Below, one piece after another: positions 18,954 through 27,073 of a stretch of DNA of 64,000 nt. Source of the stretch: Armatimonadota bacterium (GTDB lineage Bacteria; Armatimonadota; UBA5829); contig JBDKUO010000066.1 in the NCBI GenBank assembly GCA_039679645.1, positions 51,668 through 115,667 on the forward strand, in the 5' to 3' direction. A model generated the notes under the pieces. The model saw only the letters and a list, made by a program, of their open reading frames with translations, had not been told where the DNA came from and made no database searches. Numbering within the stretch: position 1 is the first letter of the stretch; each line of letters begins with the position of its first letter. A program made the position numbers and the translations under genes.

Positions 18954-18987
18954 TAACCTTTTCCGAAAGCACATTCGGGAAAGGTTA
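18954..18987 (+). promoter_or_regulatory. Stem-loop covering the ribosome binding site of the next lysis gene
   Basis: Arms 18954-18967 and 18974-18987 pair over 14 bases with one G-U around a 6-base loop. The 3' arm contains GGGAAAGG, the likely ribosome binding site for ATG 18993. When folded, the site would be hidden, so translation of the following gene could be limited until the RNA is opened. No T-run follows, so this is not a classical terminator. Confidence 0.5.
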
Positions 18988-18992
18988 TTACT

Positions 18993-19340
18993 ATGTTTTC
19001 TATCTTCTCTAAAGCCGCCAATATCGTTAAGTCACTCGTGACCATGCGCCTGCTCCTCGGTCTGATAGAGCCTATCCGTGATCTGGTCAAGACCTATGAG
19101 ACACCCGGTCTGCCCGGCGCAAACAAAAAGCAGTCCGTAATGTCTCTTATAAAGATCGCGATTGTAACCGGTGAAGGTGCATTTAACATCGATCTTCCTG
19201 ACGACCTGATACTACGGTTTGCTTCCGATTCCATTGACGCTATTGTCGACGCGGAGAATCTAGCCGGTAGGTTCAAGCACTCGACTACGAGCGGCACTAC
19301 AAGCACTCCCGCTACAGGAACAACTACGGGGGCAAACTAA
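18993..19340 (+). CDS. Unknown phage protein in lysis cassette, possible holin-associated
   Basis: 115 residues. The N-terminal 30 residues are amphipathic and hydrophobic (MFSIFSKAANIVKSLVTMRL LLGLIEPI as two adjoining segments) but without a clear membrane helix; the middle has a compact helical look (KKQSVMSLIKIAIVTGEGAF, LRFASDSIDAIVDAENLAG), and the last 25 residues are Thr/Ser/Gly-rich and flexible. The middle recalls LL-H-type holins, but the resemblance is weak. It overlaps the amidase start by one base, so the two are coupled. The ribosome binding site is inside a hairpin. Confidence 0.5.
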   Translation: MFSIFSKAANIVKSLVTMRLLLGLIEPIRDLVKTYETPGLPGANKKQSVMSLIKIAIVTGEGAFNIDLPDDLILRFASDSIDAIVDAENLAGRFKHSTTSGTTSTPATGTTTGAN

Positions 19341-19897
19341 TGAAACCGCGAAAGGTCTGCATTGATGCCGGACATGGCGGGCAGGACAACGGCACGAGTG
19401 GCAACGGCATTGCAGAGGATGCCTGGGTGCTTGAGTTCGCCGGTAGACTGGGGCACCATCTGCGTGAGCATGGTGTTGAGACTGTGTTCACGCGCACGGG
19501 TGATAAGAAAGTCGCTTTGGAGACTCGCGCCGCTATCGCTGTAAATGCGGGTTGTGACCTGTTTGTAGCGATTCACTGCAACGCCTCGAGTGATAACAAG
19601 GCTGATGGGGCAGAATGCTTCTATGTGCCTGTGGGAGACTTCAAAAACAGCTCCATCGGCGTCGGGCGTGAGATGCTTGCTGCCTGCATGCAGGAGGGGC
19701 TTGAAAGTCGCGGCGTAAAGATAGACAGCAAGTCTCAGCATTCTAAGCTGGCTGTGCTGCGTGGAACTTGCAGGCATATGCCTGCGGTTTTACTGGAAGT
19801 CGGGTTTGTGTCTAACAAACACGACTCCGATCTGCAGAAGAGTAAGGTCTGGCGCGAACAGCTTGCGCAGGCTCTTGCGCAGGCAATTGTGATGTAG
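19340..19897 (+). CDS. Phage endolysin: N-acetylmuramoyl-L-alanine amidase (Amidase_3)
   Basis: 185 residues forming a single Amidase_3 domain with no signal peptide. Zinc-binding and catalytic motifs are all visible: DAGHGG (His near residue 12), Glu near 26, FVAIHCNAS (second zinc His near 78) and the catalytic Glu in PAVLLEVGFVSN near residue 154. These enzymes cut the amide bond between muramic acid and the stem peptide. Lack of export signal and position as last gene of the phage block indicate an endolysin needing a holin. The ATG overlaps the previous stop by one base. No phage gene is recognised beyond it. Confidence 0.9.
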   Translation: MKPRKVCIDAGHGGQDNGTSGNGIAEDAWVLEFAGRLGHHLREHGVETVFTRTGDKKVALETRAAIAVNAGCDLFVAIHCNASSDNKADGAECFYVPVGDFKNSSIGVGREMLAACMQEGLESRGVKIDSKSQHSKLAVLRGTCRHMPAVLLEVGFVSNKHDSDLQKSKVWREQLAQALAQAIVM

Positions 19898-19930
19898 GCG
19901 ATTTTTTGATGGGTGGGGGACTGCAGTAAG

Positions 19931-19968
19931 AAAAATCAGGAGGCCAGAGCACAATGGCTCCGACCTCC
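19931..19968 (-). terminator. Rho-independent terminator of the PEP-CTERM gene
   Basis: On the minus strand a 12-base imperfect stem (19957-19968 with 19939-19950, two mismatches, 6-base loop) is followed by TGATTTTT. It sits 14 bases after the stop of the PEP-CTERM gene and also separates it from the convergent phage endolysin. Confidence 0.6.
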
Positions 19969-19982
19969 ACTTATTTCAGCTG

Positions 19983-20534
19983 CTAACGCGTTCTTCGTTT
20001 CAATGCGAATCCGCCAAGGCTGGTTAAGCCAGTAAGTAGTGCGAGGATAGAAGATGGTTCGGGAACAGGTGCAGGTACTGGCAAGGGTGTGCCATCACCA
20101 TATGTATAGGTGCGACCTTCTACAGGCTCAATGGCAACTGTCCAGCTTGTTATCCATTGTGTGACTACTGGCACGGATGTATATATTTCAAATACTGCCG
20201 ATTCGCCTGGTTTTATTGATAAGTCTCTTGTATATGTGTACGTATCCCAGAAAAATTCAGCCCAAGCTGTATTTTCTGCCTTATCATACCAAAAACCCCA
20301 ACCGGTTGGTTCGCTATGGCCTACTGACAGAGTTCCATCTGGTAGAATCATGTCCCCAAACCCACAGATATATTTGCTTGTTGTCAAGGTGTTCGTCACA
20401 GTGTAGATATATCGTGTAACGTCACCTTCTATCACTACCTTACCACTAACAAGAGGTGTGTCAGCATGAACAGCAGCAGCAAAAACAAATAGCAAAAACA
20501 ATGCAGATAGCCATCTATAATGTTTGATTTTCAT
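19983..20534 (-). CDS. PEP-CTERM sorted extracellular protein
   Basis: 183 residues. A signal peptide is clear (MKIKHYRWLSALFLLFVFAA ending AVHADTP). The C-terminus carries the PEP-CTERM signal: VPEPSS, a hydrophobic stretch ILALLTGLTSLGGFAL and the basic end KRRTR. Such proteins are recognised and cleaved by an exosortase (EpsH) and displayed or released at the surface. The body is beta-rich with many Thr, Trp and Tyr and resembles no catalytic domain. The upstream 1432-residue exported protein is 19 bases away on the same strand, so the two may share a transcript. No exosortase gene is in the window. Confidence 0.9.
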   Translation of the reverse strand: MKIKHYRWLSALFLLFVFAAAVHADTPLVSGKVVIEGDVTRYIYTVTNTLTTSKYICGFGDMILPDGTLSVGHSEPTGWGFWYDKAENTAWAEFFWDTYTYTRDLSIKPGESAVFEIYTSVPVVTQWITSWTVAIEPVEGRTYTYGDGTPLPVPAPVPEPSSILALLTGLTSLGGFALKRRTR

Positions 20535-20553
20535 TGCTTACTGGTTCCTTTCA

Positions 20554-23500
20554 TCAATTTTTTGCTTGCTTGAATGCATATAATGTACCTCTGCCATTCC
20601 CAGCCCTGGAGACAACATATATCCACTTATAGCCGGATTCTGCAGCATAAGAAATAGCTGGTGATGAGCACACAAAACTGTTCGTGGACGTATTGTTTTG
20701 AGCTGTATTGCATTCCGCCAACTTATTCATATCATCTTTATCTATTGCATACAGTTTGCCGTTGTCATTCCCGACAATACCGTAACCCGCCGATGTGAAA
20801 GCTGCTGAACCTACAAAGTAATTGCCATAATACGCATCAAGCGGGTTATTCAAATTCATCGGCTCTTTCGCGCCTGTCTGGGCGTTGACACGGTAAAAAT
20901 AGTTGCCCGTATCTTCACCTACAAATATGCCGTTGTCCATTGCTGCACATGTCGCTCTCACTTCTTCACCATAACCACCGTCAAGGCCTACAGACCATAC
21001 CGGTTCCCCGGTAGAAGCATTTGCGGCATATAAGTTTTTCCCTGTGTAGAATGTAATTCCAAAATATACATTGCCCGCATAGATGGTCGGAGAAGATTCT
21101 ATGCAGCCATACCTGTCCGGCCTGTATGACCAGACCTGAGTCTTTGTAGATGCATCAACGCAGTAGAGATAACCAGCATCACTGCCGAAGTATAATCGAT
21201 CTGCACCTCCTATATTGGCAACAGCTATGCTGCTGACCCCGGTTATGTCATAAATGTCGTCTGTGTCGTAGTAAATGAGTTCAGAAGTCGGTATCTCGAA
21301 TGGTGAAGTCCAAACCTCGTTTCCATTACTGGCATTAAGCGCATATACTTTTGCGCTCTCGTTGCCTATGTAGACTACGCCATTGCAAACTACAGGCGAT
21401 TGAATAATCCTGGCTGCTGTTGTACCATCGCGCCTTGTGGTTTGATGACTCCATACATATGCTCCGGTAATTGCATTTAAGCAATAGACATTGCCGTCCA
21501 TGCAGCCGAAGTATACATACTTCTGATCGCCCACTGTCGCCACCGCGGGTGTCGATGCGATACCTCCAGACAGTCTGAGAATGGCATTACTGTATGCGCC
21601 TGCCGGATAGTCCCATTGTAGATCGCCTGTGGTGGTATTGAACGCTGCAATATACCCACACGATCCACTAAGGTAACTATCTGTGCCTCCAAACCATGCG
21701 CCGACGATAACAGGACAGCCTGCTGCTTGCACCGGGCTGGAATCGATATATGGATGTTCGAAAACATATGTATCCCATATGAAAAACGACGACATCCCCG
21801 GATTGGGATGGCCAGAAGTAGCCCAGTCACTCCGTGCGACAGAGCTTGTTGCTGTGTCAATAGGTTTGGTCCACACGGGGCTGCCAAAACTGGTGATGGA
21901 ACAACTATCTCCTGTTAATGCATATCCTTGATGCCTTGTATCGTGCATGAACATCGGCCAGTCATCGGCTTCGGACAGCAGGAAGTCAACCTGGCAGCGC
22001 TGCGCAAACGTACCTGCACATCTATTCGTTGTGGTAGCCTCGACAACAGCGAAACTGCCCTGGGAGACACCGCTTAGAGTTGTAGTTACCTCTCCATTTG
22101 AATTTGTTGTGCCGGTGGTAACACTCAAATTCCCGGCAGTTTTAGTAAACGAAATACTTGTTCCTTCAATAGGTGTGCCGTCCGGCTTTATTAACTTTGC
22201 AGTTATTGTGGAGTTGCTGTCAGTCGGCAAGACAGAGTATGGATCGGCAGTCAACCTAAGGATATCATTTATTATTGACACATAAACTGTGGCATTTTTC
22301 TGTGGATTATCCATGGCATATGCATTAATTGTTACTTTTCCTAAACTAGCAGAAGATGCATCGAGGTGGACGGTCGCAATACCACCATTACTGGTTCTGA
22401 CAGTTGCCTCTGTAGTTCCGGTCTCACTAAAAACACCTTTATCAGTGTAGAACCTAACATCTATCCCATCGAGTCCGTTGTCTCCACAAGCTTTCAACGT
22501 TGCTGTTATTTCTGACATATCGCCGCCACATGGACTGATCGCCGTCGGGTCAGCCGTAAGCTCAAGACTGGCGCTCGGCTGGTTGATCGTTATATATATT
22601 GGTTGACCGTATTGATTGCTTACTTGTTCCCAATCGTATTTGTAGGTGTCATCTGTGAGCACATCTCCGGTTAAAGGGGCGCTATCATCGGTGGCTTCAA
22701 CAGTAGCATCTCCATACTCTGAGGCCACACTATAGAATGGCACAGTGACTTGTCCGCTTGAATCCGTTGCAGCAGACGGAGACTCATGAATTACAGAGCT
22801 GTCTGAGAACGATCCTTTATCTGTTCTGAACCTGACCTGCACTCCTGCAACCGGGTTATGGCCGGAATCTACCACAGTTGCCGTGACATTTGTGGTTCCG
22901 GAGCATCCTACAATAGATGTGCTGTTTGCCCTTAAGTATATCTTTCTGAGTTTGGTCAGATACAGATTCCGAGTGGTGTCAGGCTCGATATTCGTGTAGG
23001 TCCGAGTCTTGTAACCATCACACTCCGCTGAGACCATATATTTGGGATACTCGGAATATTTAGTCACAGTAAACGAATAACTATTACTTCCCGAATTATC
23101 GGACTGGCGTGTGATGGCGAGTTTTTGTATCTGCCCGTCGGAACAATATACCGTAACGATTGCTTGGCTCTCCGGCATATCGTACAGCTTTACATTGCCT
23201 GATATTGTTCCGGTTCCTGCATCTGTTATTGCCGACATCGCATACGAAGAGACCGGTGAATCCGATGACCAAATGCAGGGATACGAGGTTGAGGAATTCT
23301 CGGGTTTCCATACCGAACACACTCCAGTGATTGATACGCAGTCACCGGTGCTTATTCCATAACCTGTATCTGCAAAAACTGTAACACCCTTTTCGCCATA
23401 TGTGCCATATGAAGAATTGCCTGTAGCCAGGTTTGACCCATCATCAATGCGCATGTAAGGTGTAGTATTGCTTTGGTCAAGATAATAGTTGTCGCCGATC

Positions 23501-24852
23501 TCAAGCACCTTGCCCCAAACAGTAACATAACTGCCAATGTTATAGGGTCCGTATGCGTTCGAAATGCCGGGATTACTGCCTAGTGGACTGCCGCCGAGGG
23601 CACGATTATTCATGCCGAGAGGAGAAATGTTCACAGTGCCTGTCTGGTCAAGATTTTTACATTCAATGGAACTGCTGTCATCACTCGTGTTGTACAGGCC
23701 AAGTATCCTCTGGCCGTCCATAGTATTTACCTGTGCCATGACATCTACAATTGCACATATACTAGATAAGCCGGATGATGAAGTTCTCCACACACGAATT
23801 CCTGGCAAGCAGTCGAGGCCTTGGATATTGAAGACATCAATCCAGGTGGATTGATTATACGAGTAGTACCGTCCCATATAGGTGACGATTTGCCCGGTCA
23901 GATAGACCCAATCACCGTCAACGGGTGTTGAACTGGTGCTCATAACACTAATGCCACCTGCATTTGTCGTATCATTCGCATCATTCAGAGTGCCTGCATA
24001 TGCTACAGTGCCGGTGCTGGCTACGGAAACACTTCCATTTGAACCCTGAGGATCGAAATATGGATCGGGACCACTATCTGCATAGATGACAAGTGCGCCG
24101 TTTTCGGTGTGTACCGTGCCGGTCAACTCAATTACTCTGTCTGTTGGCTTAACTATTACGTTTGTGTATACCCTTACAACTGCACTTGAGTTGTCATCTC
24201 CAACGTATATGTAATTCTCGCCTACATTCGTAACCGGCTTGCAAGTTATTTTAACTGGAGTCAGTATTGGCGGAGAAGTTGCGCGCAGCGAAGCGACAGT
24301 ATCGAACTTTGAAATTCTGTAAGTAGTGTCGGCCGTAACCTCGCCTGCTATACCCAGACCGTCGTCGGCAAGACTCGGATCGGATGGTGGAATAGGATCG
24401 GTGGGGAAGGTCAGCTCTTGCTTATTATCAGTTGGAGCAAACCCAAAGAATGGAGTCCAGTGTTGAAGTTCTCCATCTTTAATGTATCCATATACAGTCG
24501 GATCATAGACATAGCGCTCGCCATTGGCTGTAAGTGTGCCGATTGTGCCTTCAACATATACGGCCTTACCAACTGAAAGGTCTTCAGGCGGGTGGCATAG
24601 CACCACCAGTCTATTGCCGGAATAATCATCTTGAATTACAAAATAATCCGGATTATTGCGAGCTGCAATCCGGGCAACAGTAGCTTCACAGACAATGCTT
24701 TGTCCATCTTGTTGTGAGAGAGCATTTTTTACACTGTTTTCGGTTTCCCAGGGGAGTTGAGAAGCTTGTAACTGATTGCCAAGGGTGGCTATGAGGATTG
24801 TTATTACGGAGATTACCACTGCATACTTCTTAACACAACTACCAACTTCCAT
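20554..24852 (-). CDS. Large exported modular protein: OB-like, Big_1-like Ig and PQQ/WD-like propeller domains
   Basis: 1432 residues from ATG 24852, chosen because GGAGGA lies 6 bases before it and a signal peptide follows at once (KKYAVVISVITILIATLG); an upstream in-frame start at 24909 would bury it. Residues about 35-130, 180-270 and 420-540 are OB-like segments (VYVEGTIGTLTANGERYV, VIELTGTVHTENGALVIYAD). Residues about 690-990 hold three Big_1/invasin-type Ig domains ('pvaGv.VrF.Td.G.fs'). Residues about 1000-1430 form a PQQ-type propeller (VYFGCMDGNVYCLNAITGAY and similar blades), starting with WPMFMHDTRHQGY as in many secreted PQQ-like repeat proteins. It is probably a surface or matrix protein; no catalytic site is evident. 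It lacks its own PEP-CTERM. Confidence 0.8.
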   Translation of the reverse strand: MEVGSCVKKYAVVISVITILIATLGNQLQASQLPWETENSVKNALSQQDGQSIVCEATVARIAARNNPDYFVIQDDYSGNRLVVLCHPPEDLSVGKAVYVEGTIGTLTANGERYVYDPTVYGYIKDGELQHWTPFFGFAPTDNKQELTFPTDPIPPSDPSLADDGLGIAGEVTADTTYRISKFDTVASLRATSPPILTPVKITCKPVTNVGENYIYVGDDNSSAVVRVYTNVIVKPTDRVIELTGTVHTENGALVIYADSGPDPYFDPQGSNGSVSVASTGTVAYAGTLNDANDTTNAGGISVMSTSSTPVDGDWVYLTGQIVTYMGRYYSYNQSTWIDVFNIQGLDCLPGIRVWRTSSSGLSSICAIVDVMAQVNTMDGQRILGLYNTSDDSSSIECKNLDQTGTVNISPLGMNNRALGGSPLGSNPGISNAYGPYNIGSYVTVWGKVLEIGDNYYLDQSNTTPYMRIDDGSNLATGNSSYGTYGEKGVTVFADTGYGISTGDCVSITGVCSVWKPENSSTSYPCIWSSDSPVSSYAMSAITDAGTGTISGNVKLYDMPESQAIVTVYCSDGQIQKLAITRQSDNSGSNSYSFTVTKYSEYPKYMVSAECDGYKTRTYTNIEPDTTRNLYLTKLRKIYLRANSTSIVGCSGTTNVTATVVDSGHNPVAGVQVRFRTDKGSFSDSSVIHESPSAATDSSGQVTVPFYSVASEYGDATVEATDDSAPLTGDVLTDDTYKYDWEQVSNQYGQPIYITINQPSASLELTADPTAISPCGGDMSEITATLKACGDNGLDGIDVRFYTDKGVFSETGTTEATVRTSNGGIATVHLDASSASLGKVTINAYAMDNPQKNATVYVSIINDILRLTADPYSVLPTDSNSTITAKLIKPDGTPIEGTSISFTKTAGNLSVTTGTTNSNGEVTTTLSGVSQGSFAVVEATTTNRCAGTFAQRCQVDFLLSEADDWPMFMHDTRHQGYALTGDSCSITSFGSPVWTKPIDTATSSVARSDWATSGHPNPGMSSFFIWDTYVFEHPYIDSSPVQAAGCPVIVGAWFGGTDSYLSGSCGYIAAFNTTTGDLQWDYPAGAYSNAILRLSGGIASTPAVATVGDQKYVYFGCMDGNVYCLNAITGAYVWSHQTTRRDGTTAARIIQSPVVCNGVVYIGNESAKVYALNASNGNEVWTSPFEIPTSELIYYDTDDIYDITGVSSIAVANIGGADRLYFGSDAGYLYCVDASTKTQVWSYRPDRYGCIESSPTIYAGNVYFGITFYTGKNLYAANASTGEPVWSVGLDGGYGEEVRATCAAMDNGIFVGEDTGNYFYRVNAQTGAKEPMNLNNPLDAYYGNYFVGSAAFTSAGYGIVGNDNGKLYAIDKDDMNKLAECNTAQNNTSTNSFVCSSPAISYAAESGYKWIYVVSRAGNGRGTLYAFKQAKN

Positions 24853-25167
24853 TTTCTTCCTCCATATGTGGTAGCCCCGTTCTGTTAGCAGGCATTCGTA
24901 ATGTAACATGCAAAACTCAAAACGTCAACGATATATTTACTAGAAATCTAACCAATTGATGAATACACTGTTGTGGACAAGAACATGTGATATATAGTCC
25001 AATATGTACTATACTGAGCACCTCCTTGCTTTACAATCCATAGTAGCACTTACTGTTTTACGCAAGAGCATATTGCAGTATATCACAAGATGCTCTCATG
25101 TAGGAGCATCACAACCGCTTTTTTCTGCCATTATTTTTCTAGCTGATAAATCAGGTGGCAGAATACT
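24853..25167. other. AT-rich intergenic region with promoters and a candidate operator (25089-25110)
   Basis: This 315-base gap between divergent genes is AT-rich. It holds a perfect 7-base inverted repeat GATGCTC-8 bases-GAGCATC at 25089-25110, ending 57 bases before the XRE regulator's start, a plausible self-binding site. A further half-site (AGAGCAT) lies about 24 bases upstream. No gene longer than chance is seen. Confidence 0.35.
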
Positions 25168-25446
25168 ATGCCTCGGGGTTTTCCTCGTCTTAGAACTGAA
25201 GAGCAAAAAGTTAACCAAGTAGGGCAACGCGTAAGGGAGCGAAGAGCTGATCTACACCTTACACAGGACAATCTTTGTGCCAGAATAGCACAGATTACAA
25301 ATGGATGTTGGATTCCTGACCGGCGTGAAATTTACCGTATTGAAGATGGACGACGAATTGTATCCGACCTCGAAATACTAGTGCTTGCTAATGTTCTTGG
25401 TTGTTCTGCCTGCTGGTTACTGATAGGTGAGACTCAGAACGTTTGA
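25168..25446 (+). CDS. XRE-family helix-turn-helix transcriptional regulator
   Basis: 92 residues from ATG 25168 with AGGTGG 10-15 bases upstream. Residues about 16-85 form a lambda-repressor-like helix-turn-helix: QRVRERRADLHLTQDNLCAR (helices 1-2 and the turn) and REIYRIEDGRRIVSDLEILV (recognition helix region and helix 4), ending in ANVLGCSACWLLIG, the usual helix 5. It has no second domain, so it is a minimal Cro/XRE protein. It stands alone, divergent from the large exported protein. A 22-base inverted repeat upstream may be its operator. Whether it belongs to the phage or the host is open; it is 5 kb from the last recognised phage gene. Confidence 0.8.
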   Translation: MPRGFPRLRTEEQKVNQVGQRVRERRADLHLTQDNLCARIAQITNGCWIPDRREIYRIEDGRRIVSDLEILVLANVLGCSACWLLIGETQNV

Positions 25447-25477
25447 CCTATATGGTAATCTGTGTTGATGCTTTTTC

Positions 25478-25635
25478 ACTGTGGTGAGCCACAGGTGATT
25501 GAGTGGATATGATCGATCACTTGCATCACCACAGTATTAGAATTGCAAGGGGGCTTAGCCAGGACGATAGTCCTGTCTCCCCGACCAAACGTTCTCTATG
25601 CGATTTTGCCCTGTCGGGATTCCGGCGGGGTTTTT
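25478..25635 (+). ncRNA. Candidate structured RNA ending in a strong terminator
   Basis: Three nested or consecutive hairpins occupy this gene-free stretch: a 10-base perfect stem 25478-25487/25526-25535 enclosing a second imperfect stem; an AGGAC-GATA-GTCCT hairpin (25561-25574) inside a GGGG/CCCC closing stem (25549-25582); and a terminator (25609-25635). This looks like a small RNA or the leader of the membrane-protease gene starting 131 bases later. I compared it by eye with common riboswitch consensus motifs and found no match. Confidence 0.4.
25609..25635 (+). terminator. Rho-independent terminator
   Basis: A 9-base stem CCCTGTCGG/CCGGCGGGG (two G-U pairs) with a GATT loop is followed by TTTTT. 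It could end the XRE transcript, a small RNA, or act as an attenuator ahead of the CPBP protease gene. Confidence 0.75.
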
Positions 25636-25766
25636 CGCGCTTTAAGTGATCGTCGATTACCTCGCATGATATCTAGCTCAAAAGAATACTTCATGGGCGG
25701 GTCGGAGTGTGGAATATACAAAATGGTAGTTCACGCATAGATTGATCGGCCCGGAGTATTCCAGAT

Positions 25767-26624
25767 ATGCCGCTTTTTGAAACCTGCGCGAAACTTGCAG
25801 TCTATCTCTTCTGTATCGGTCTGGCACTCGAGTTGTCACACCGTTTTTACTGGAAGATGAATGAGCAGGTGGCACAATCTCAAATGTCATCTTTCTCTCG
25901 CACCTTGTTGGGAGTGCTGATAGCATGCATCCCAATGGGCACTTCCGTTGCCATTACCCTTGCATTCATCATGATTGTAGACAAGCAGTCCATTGCGTCT
26001 CTGGGTCTGGTATACGACGGAGGTTCTTTGACGCACTTGGCCTACGGAGCCGGTATCGCGCTGGGATGTGTGGTTCTGGAATATCTGATCGGGCTGCTGT
26101 TTGGATATGTCAATGTAAGGCCTTCCATATTATCTGATGACTGTATTGCCTGCCTGCCACTGTTTTTGGGCGGTTTGATCGACTTTATGAGCGCGGCAAT
26201 TTTTGAAGAGATCATTTTTCGGGGTTACGTATTCTATCTGCTCTATAATGCGTGGGGACTGGAAGTAGCAATCGCGATATCGTCATTCATATTCGCAGTC
26301 GCTCACCTGTTCAAACACAAGAGCATGCCGGCGTTGTTCACTCTCAACGCATTTATCTTTGGTCTCATCCTGGCATTTTGTAGATTCCATACGGGAACAC
26401 TCTGGCTTCCTATCGGTTTGCACTTCGGCTGGAACGTGGCATCCGGGCCGATATTCGGTCTTCCCTGTTCCGGCCGCTCATACGAACGCGGGGTCGTAGT
26501 AAGCGACATATCCGGCCCTTCTTGGCTAACAGGCGGATTATATTCGCTCGATGCCGGCCTGCTGGGAACACTTGCGCTGGTCGTGGCGGCGATTGGACTA
26601 TTGATCGTTGCGCCTATGCAATGA
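25767..26624 (+). CDS. CPBP-family intramembrane metalloprotease (Abi/CAAX-like)
   Basis: 285 residues with about seven to eight hydrophobic segments. The three CPBP motifs are present in order: EEIIFRG (EExxxR, near residue 152), a Phe-x-x-x-His motif FAVAHLF near 175, and LHFGWN (HxxxN) near 222. These integral membrane proteases (relatives of Rce1) process prenylated proteins, bacteriocins or regulators; the substrate here is unknown. The gene follows a strong terminator, and a small Cys-rich protein gene lies 37 bases downstream. After the motifs the C-terminal 60 residues include one more membrane segment. Confidence 0.88.
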   Translation: MPLFETCAKLAVYLFCIGLALELSHRFYWKMNEQVAQSQMSSFSRTLLGVLIACIPMGTSVAITLAFIMIVDKQSIASLGLVYDGGSLTHLAYGAGIALGCVVLEYLIGLLFGYVNVRPSILSDDCIACLPLFLGGLIDFMSAAIFEEIIFRGYVFYLLYNAWGLEVAIAISSFIFAVAHLFKHKSMPALFTLNAFIFGLILAFCRFHTGTLWLPIGLHFGWNVASGPIFGLPCSGRSYERGVVVSDISGPSWLTGGLYSLDAGLLGTLALVVAAIGLLIVAPMQ

Positions 26625-26661
26625 GTGTTATAACCTGCCGAAATATCGGAGGTTTGCTGCC

Positions 26662-26868
26662 TTGGAACGTTGTGAATACTGGCTGCCGGAGTCACGGACT
26701 CAGTGGTGCGAACTCATGAGCGGCGCATGCAAATGTGAAGGTAACGAGGCACACTGCGCAATTCATGGAGCGAGCATATCTTCATTCGTCAATAAGCAGG
26801 AGAGAGAGATAACCAGAGAAGAGTGTCTCAGAGACCAGAAAAAACGCTCGCACAATTATCTTAGCTGA
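26662..26868 (+). CDS. Small Cys-rich protein, unknown function
   Basis: 68 residues. I choose TTG 26662 because CGGAGG lies 9 bases upstream; a longer TTG start at 26608 overlaps the protease and lacks a ribosome binding site. Six Cys residues are spread along the protein (ERCEYW, QWCELMSGACKCEG, HCAIHG, REECLRD), suggesting metal binding or a small Fe-S/zinc fold. No export signal. The last bases overlap the end of a small minus-strand frame. No family recognised. Confidence 0.5.
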   Translation: MERCEYWLPESRTQWCELMSGACKCEGNEAHCAIHGASISSFVNKQEREITREECLRDQKKRSHNYLS

Positions 26869-27005
26869 GAGATTTTTCGTGCGGTCATAATCGCTTGCGC
26901 AACCTGTTTGCGTTTGGCGTATATAGCTTCAGGCGATCTTGAGAAACCGGGCAAGTCCATTACCAGGTCGTCTCCGATTTTTCTCTGCGAAATGGTCATG
27001 GGCAT
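26856..27005 (-). CDS. Possible 49-residue protein transcribed from the divergent promoter
   Basis: The minus frame from ATG 27005 (or ATG 26999) to TAA at 26856 encodes a basic helical protein with segments such as TISQRKIGDDLVMDLPGF and AIYAKRKQVAQAIMTARK. There is no ribosome binding site, but a good promoter (TTGTCA, 18 bases, TATAAT at 27016-27021) ends 10 bases before the ATG, so the transcript would be almost leaderless, like the divergent gene. Composition looks coding. It overlaps the end of the convergent Cys-rich gene by 13 bases. Not recognised. Confidence 0.4.
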   Translation of the reverse strand: MPMTISQRKIGDDLVMDLPGFSRSPEAIYAKRKQVAQAIMTARKISQLR

Positions 27006-27015
27006 TGGCTTGGGT

Positions 27016-27045
27016 ATTATATCTGAGTCTGTTTTCTCTTGACAA
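27016..27045 (-). promoter_or_regulatory. Minus-strand sigma-70-type promoter
   Basis: On the minus strand TTGTCA (27045-27040) and TATAAT (27021-27016) are 18 bases apart. The -35 box lies on top of the -35 box of the divergent plus promoter. Confidence 0.55.
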
Positions 27046-27067
27046 CCGGTTTTCTTGGGGCTAAAAT
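27039..27067 (+). promoter_or_regulatory. Sigma-70-type promoter giving an apparently leaderless mRNA
   Basis: TTGACA (27039-27044), 17 bases, TAAAAT (27062-27067). The expected transcription start, 6 to 8 bases after the -10 box, coincides with the GTG start codon at 27074, and no ribosome binding site precedes that codon. Confidence 0.7.
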
Positions 27068-27073
27068 ACTTTT

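Noticed and set aside
19898..25167. Phage attachment site at the right end of the phage block
   Set aside because: No direct repeat, integrase or tRNA was found; the left half of the phage is outside the window, so it cannot be tested here.
25543..25740. 65-codon plus frame after the XRE gene
   Set aside because: It covers the hairpins and the terminator; the structured RNA explanation fits better.
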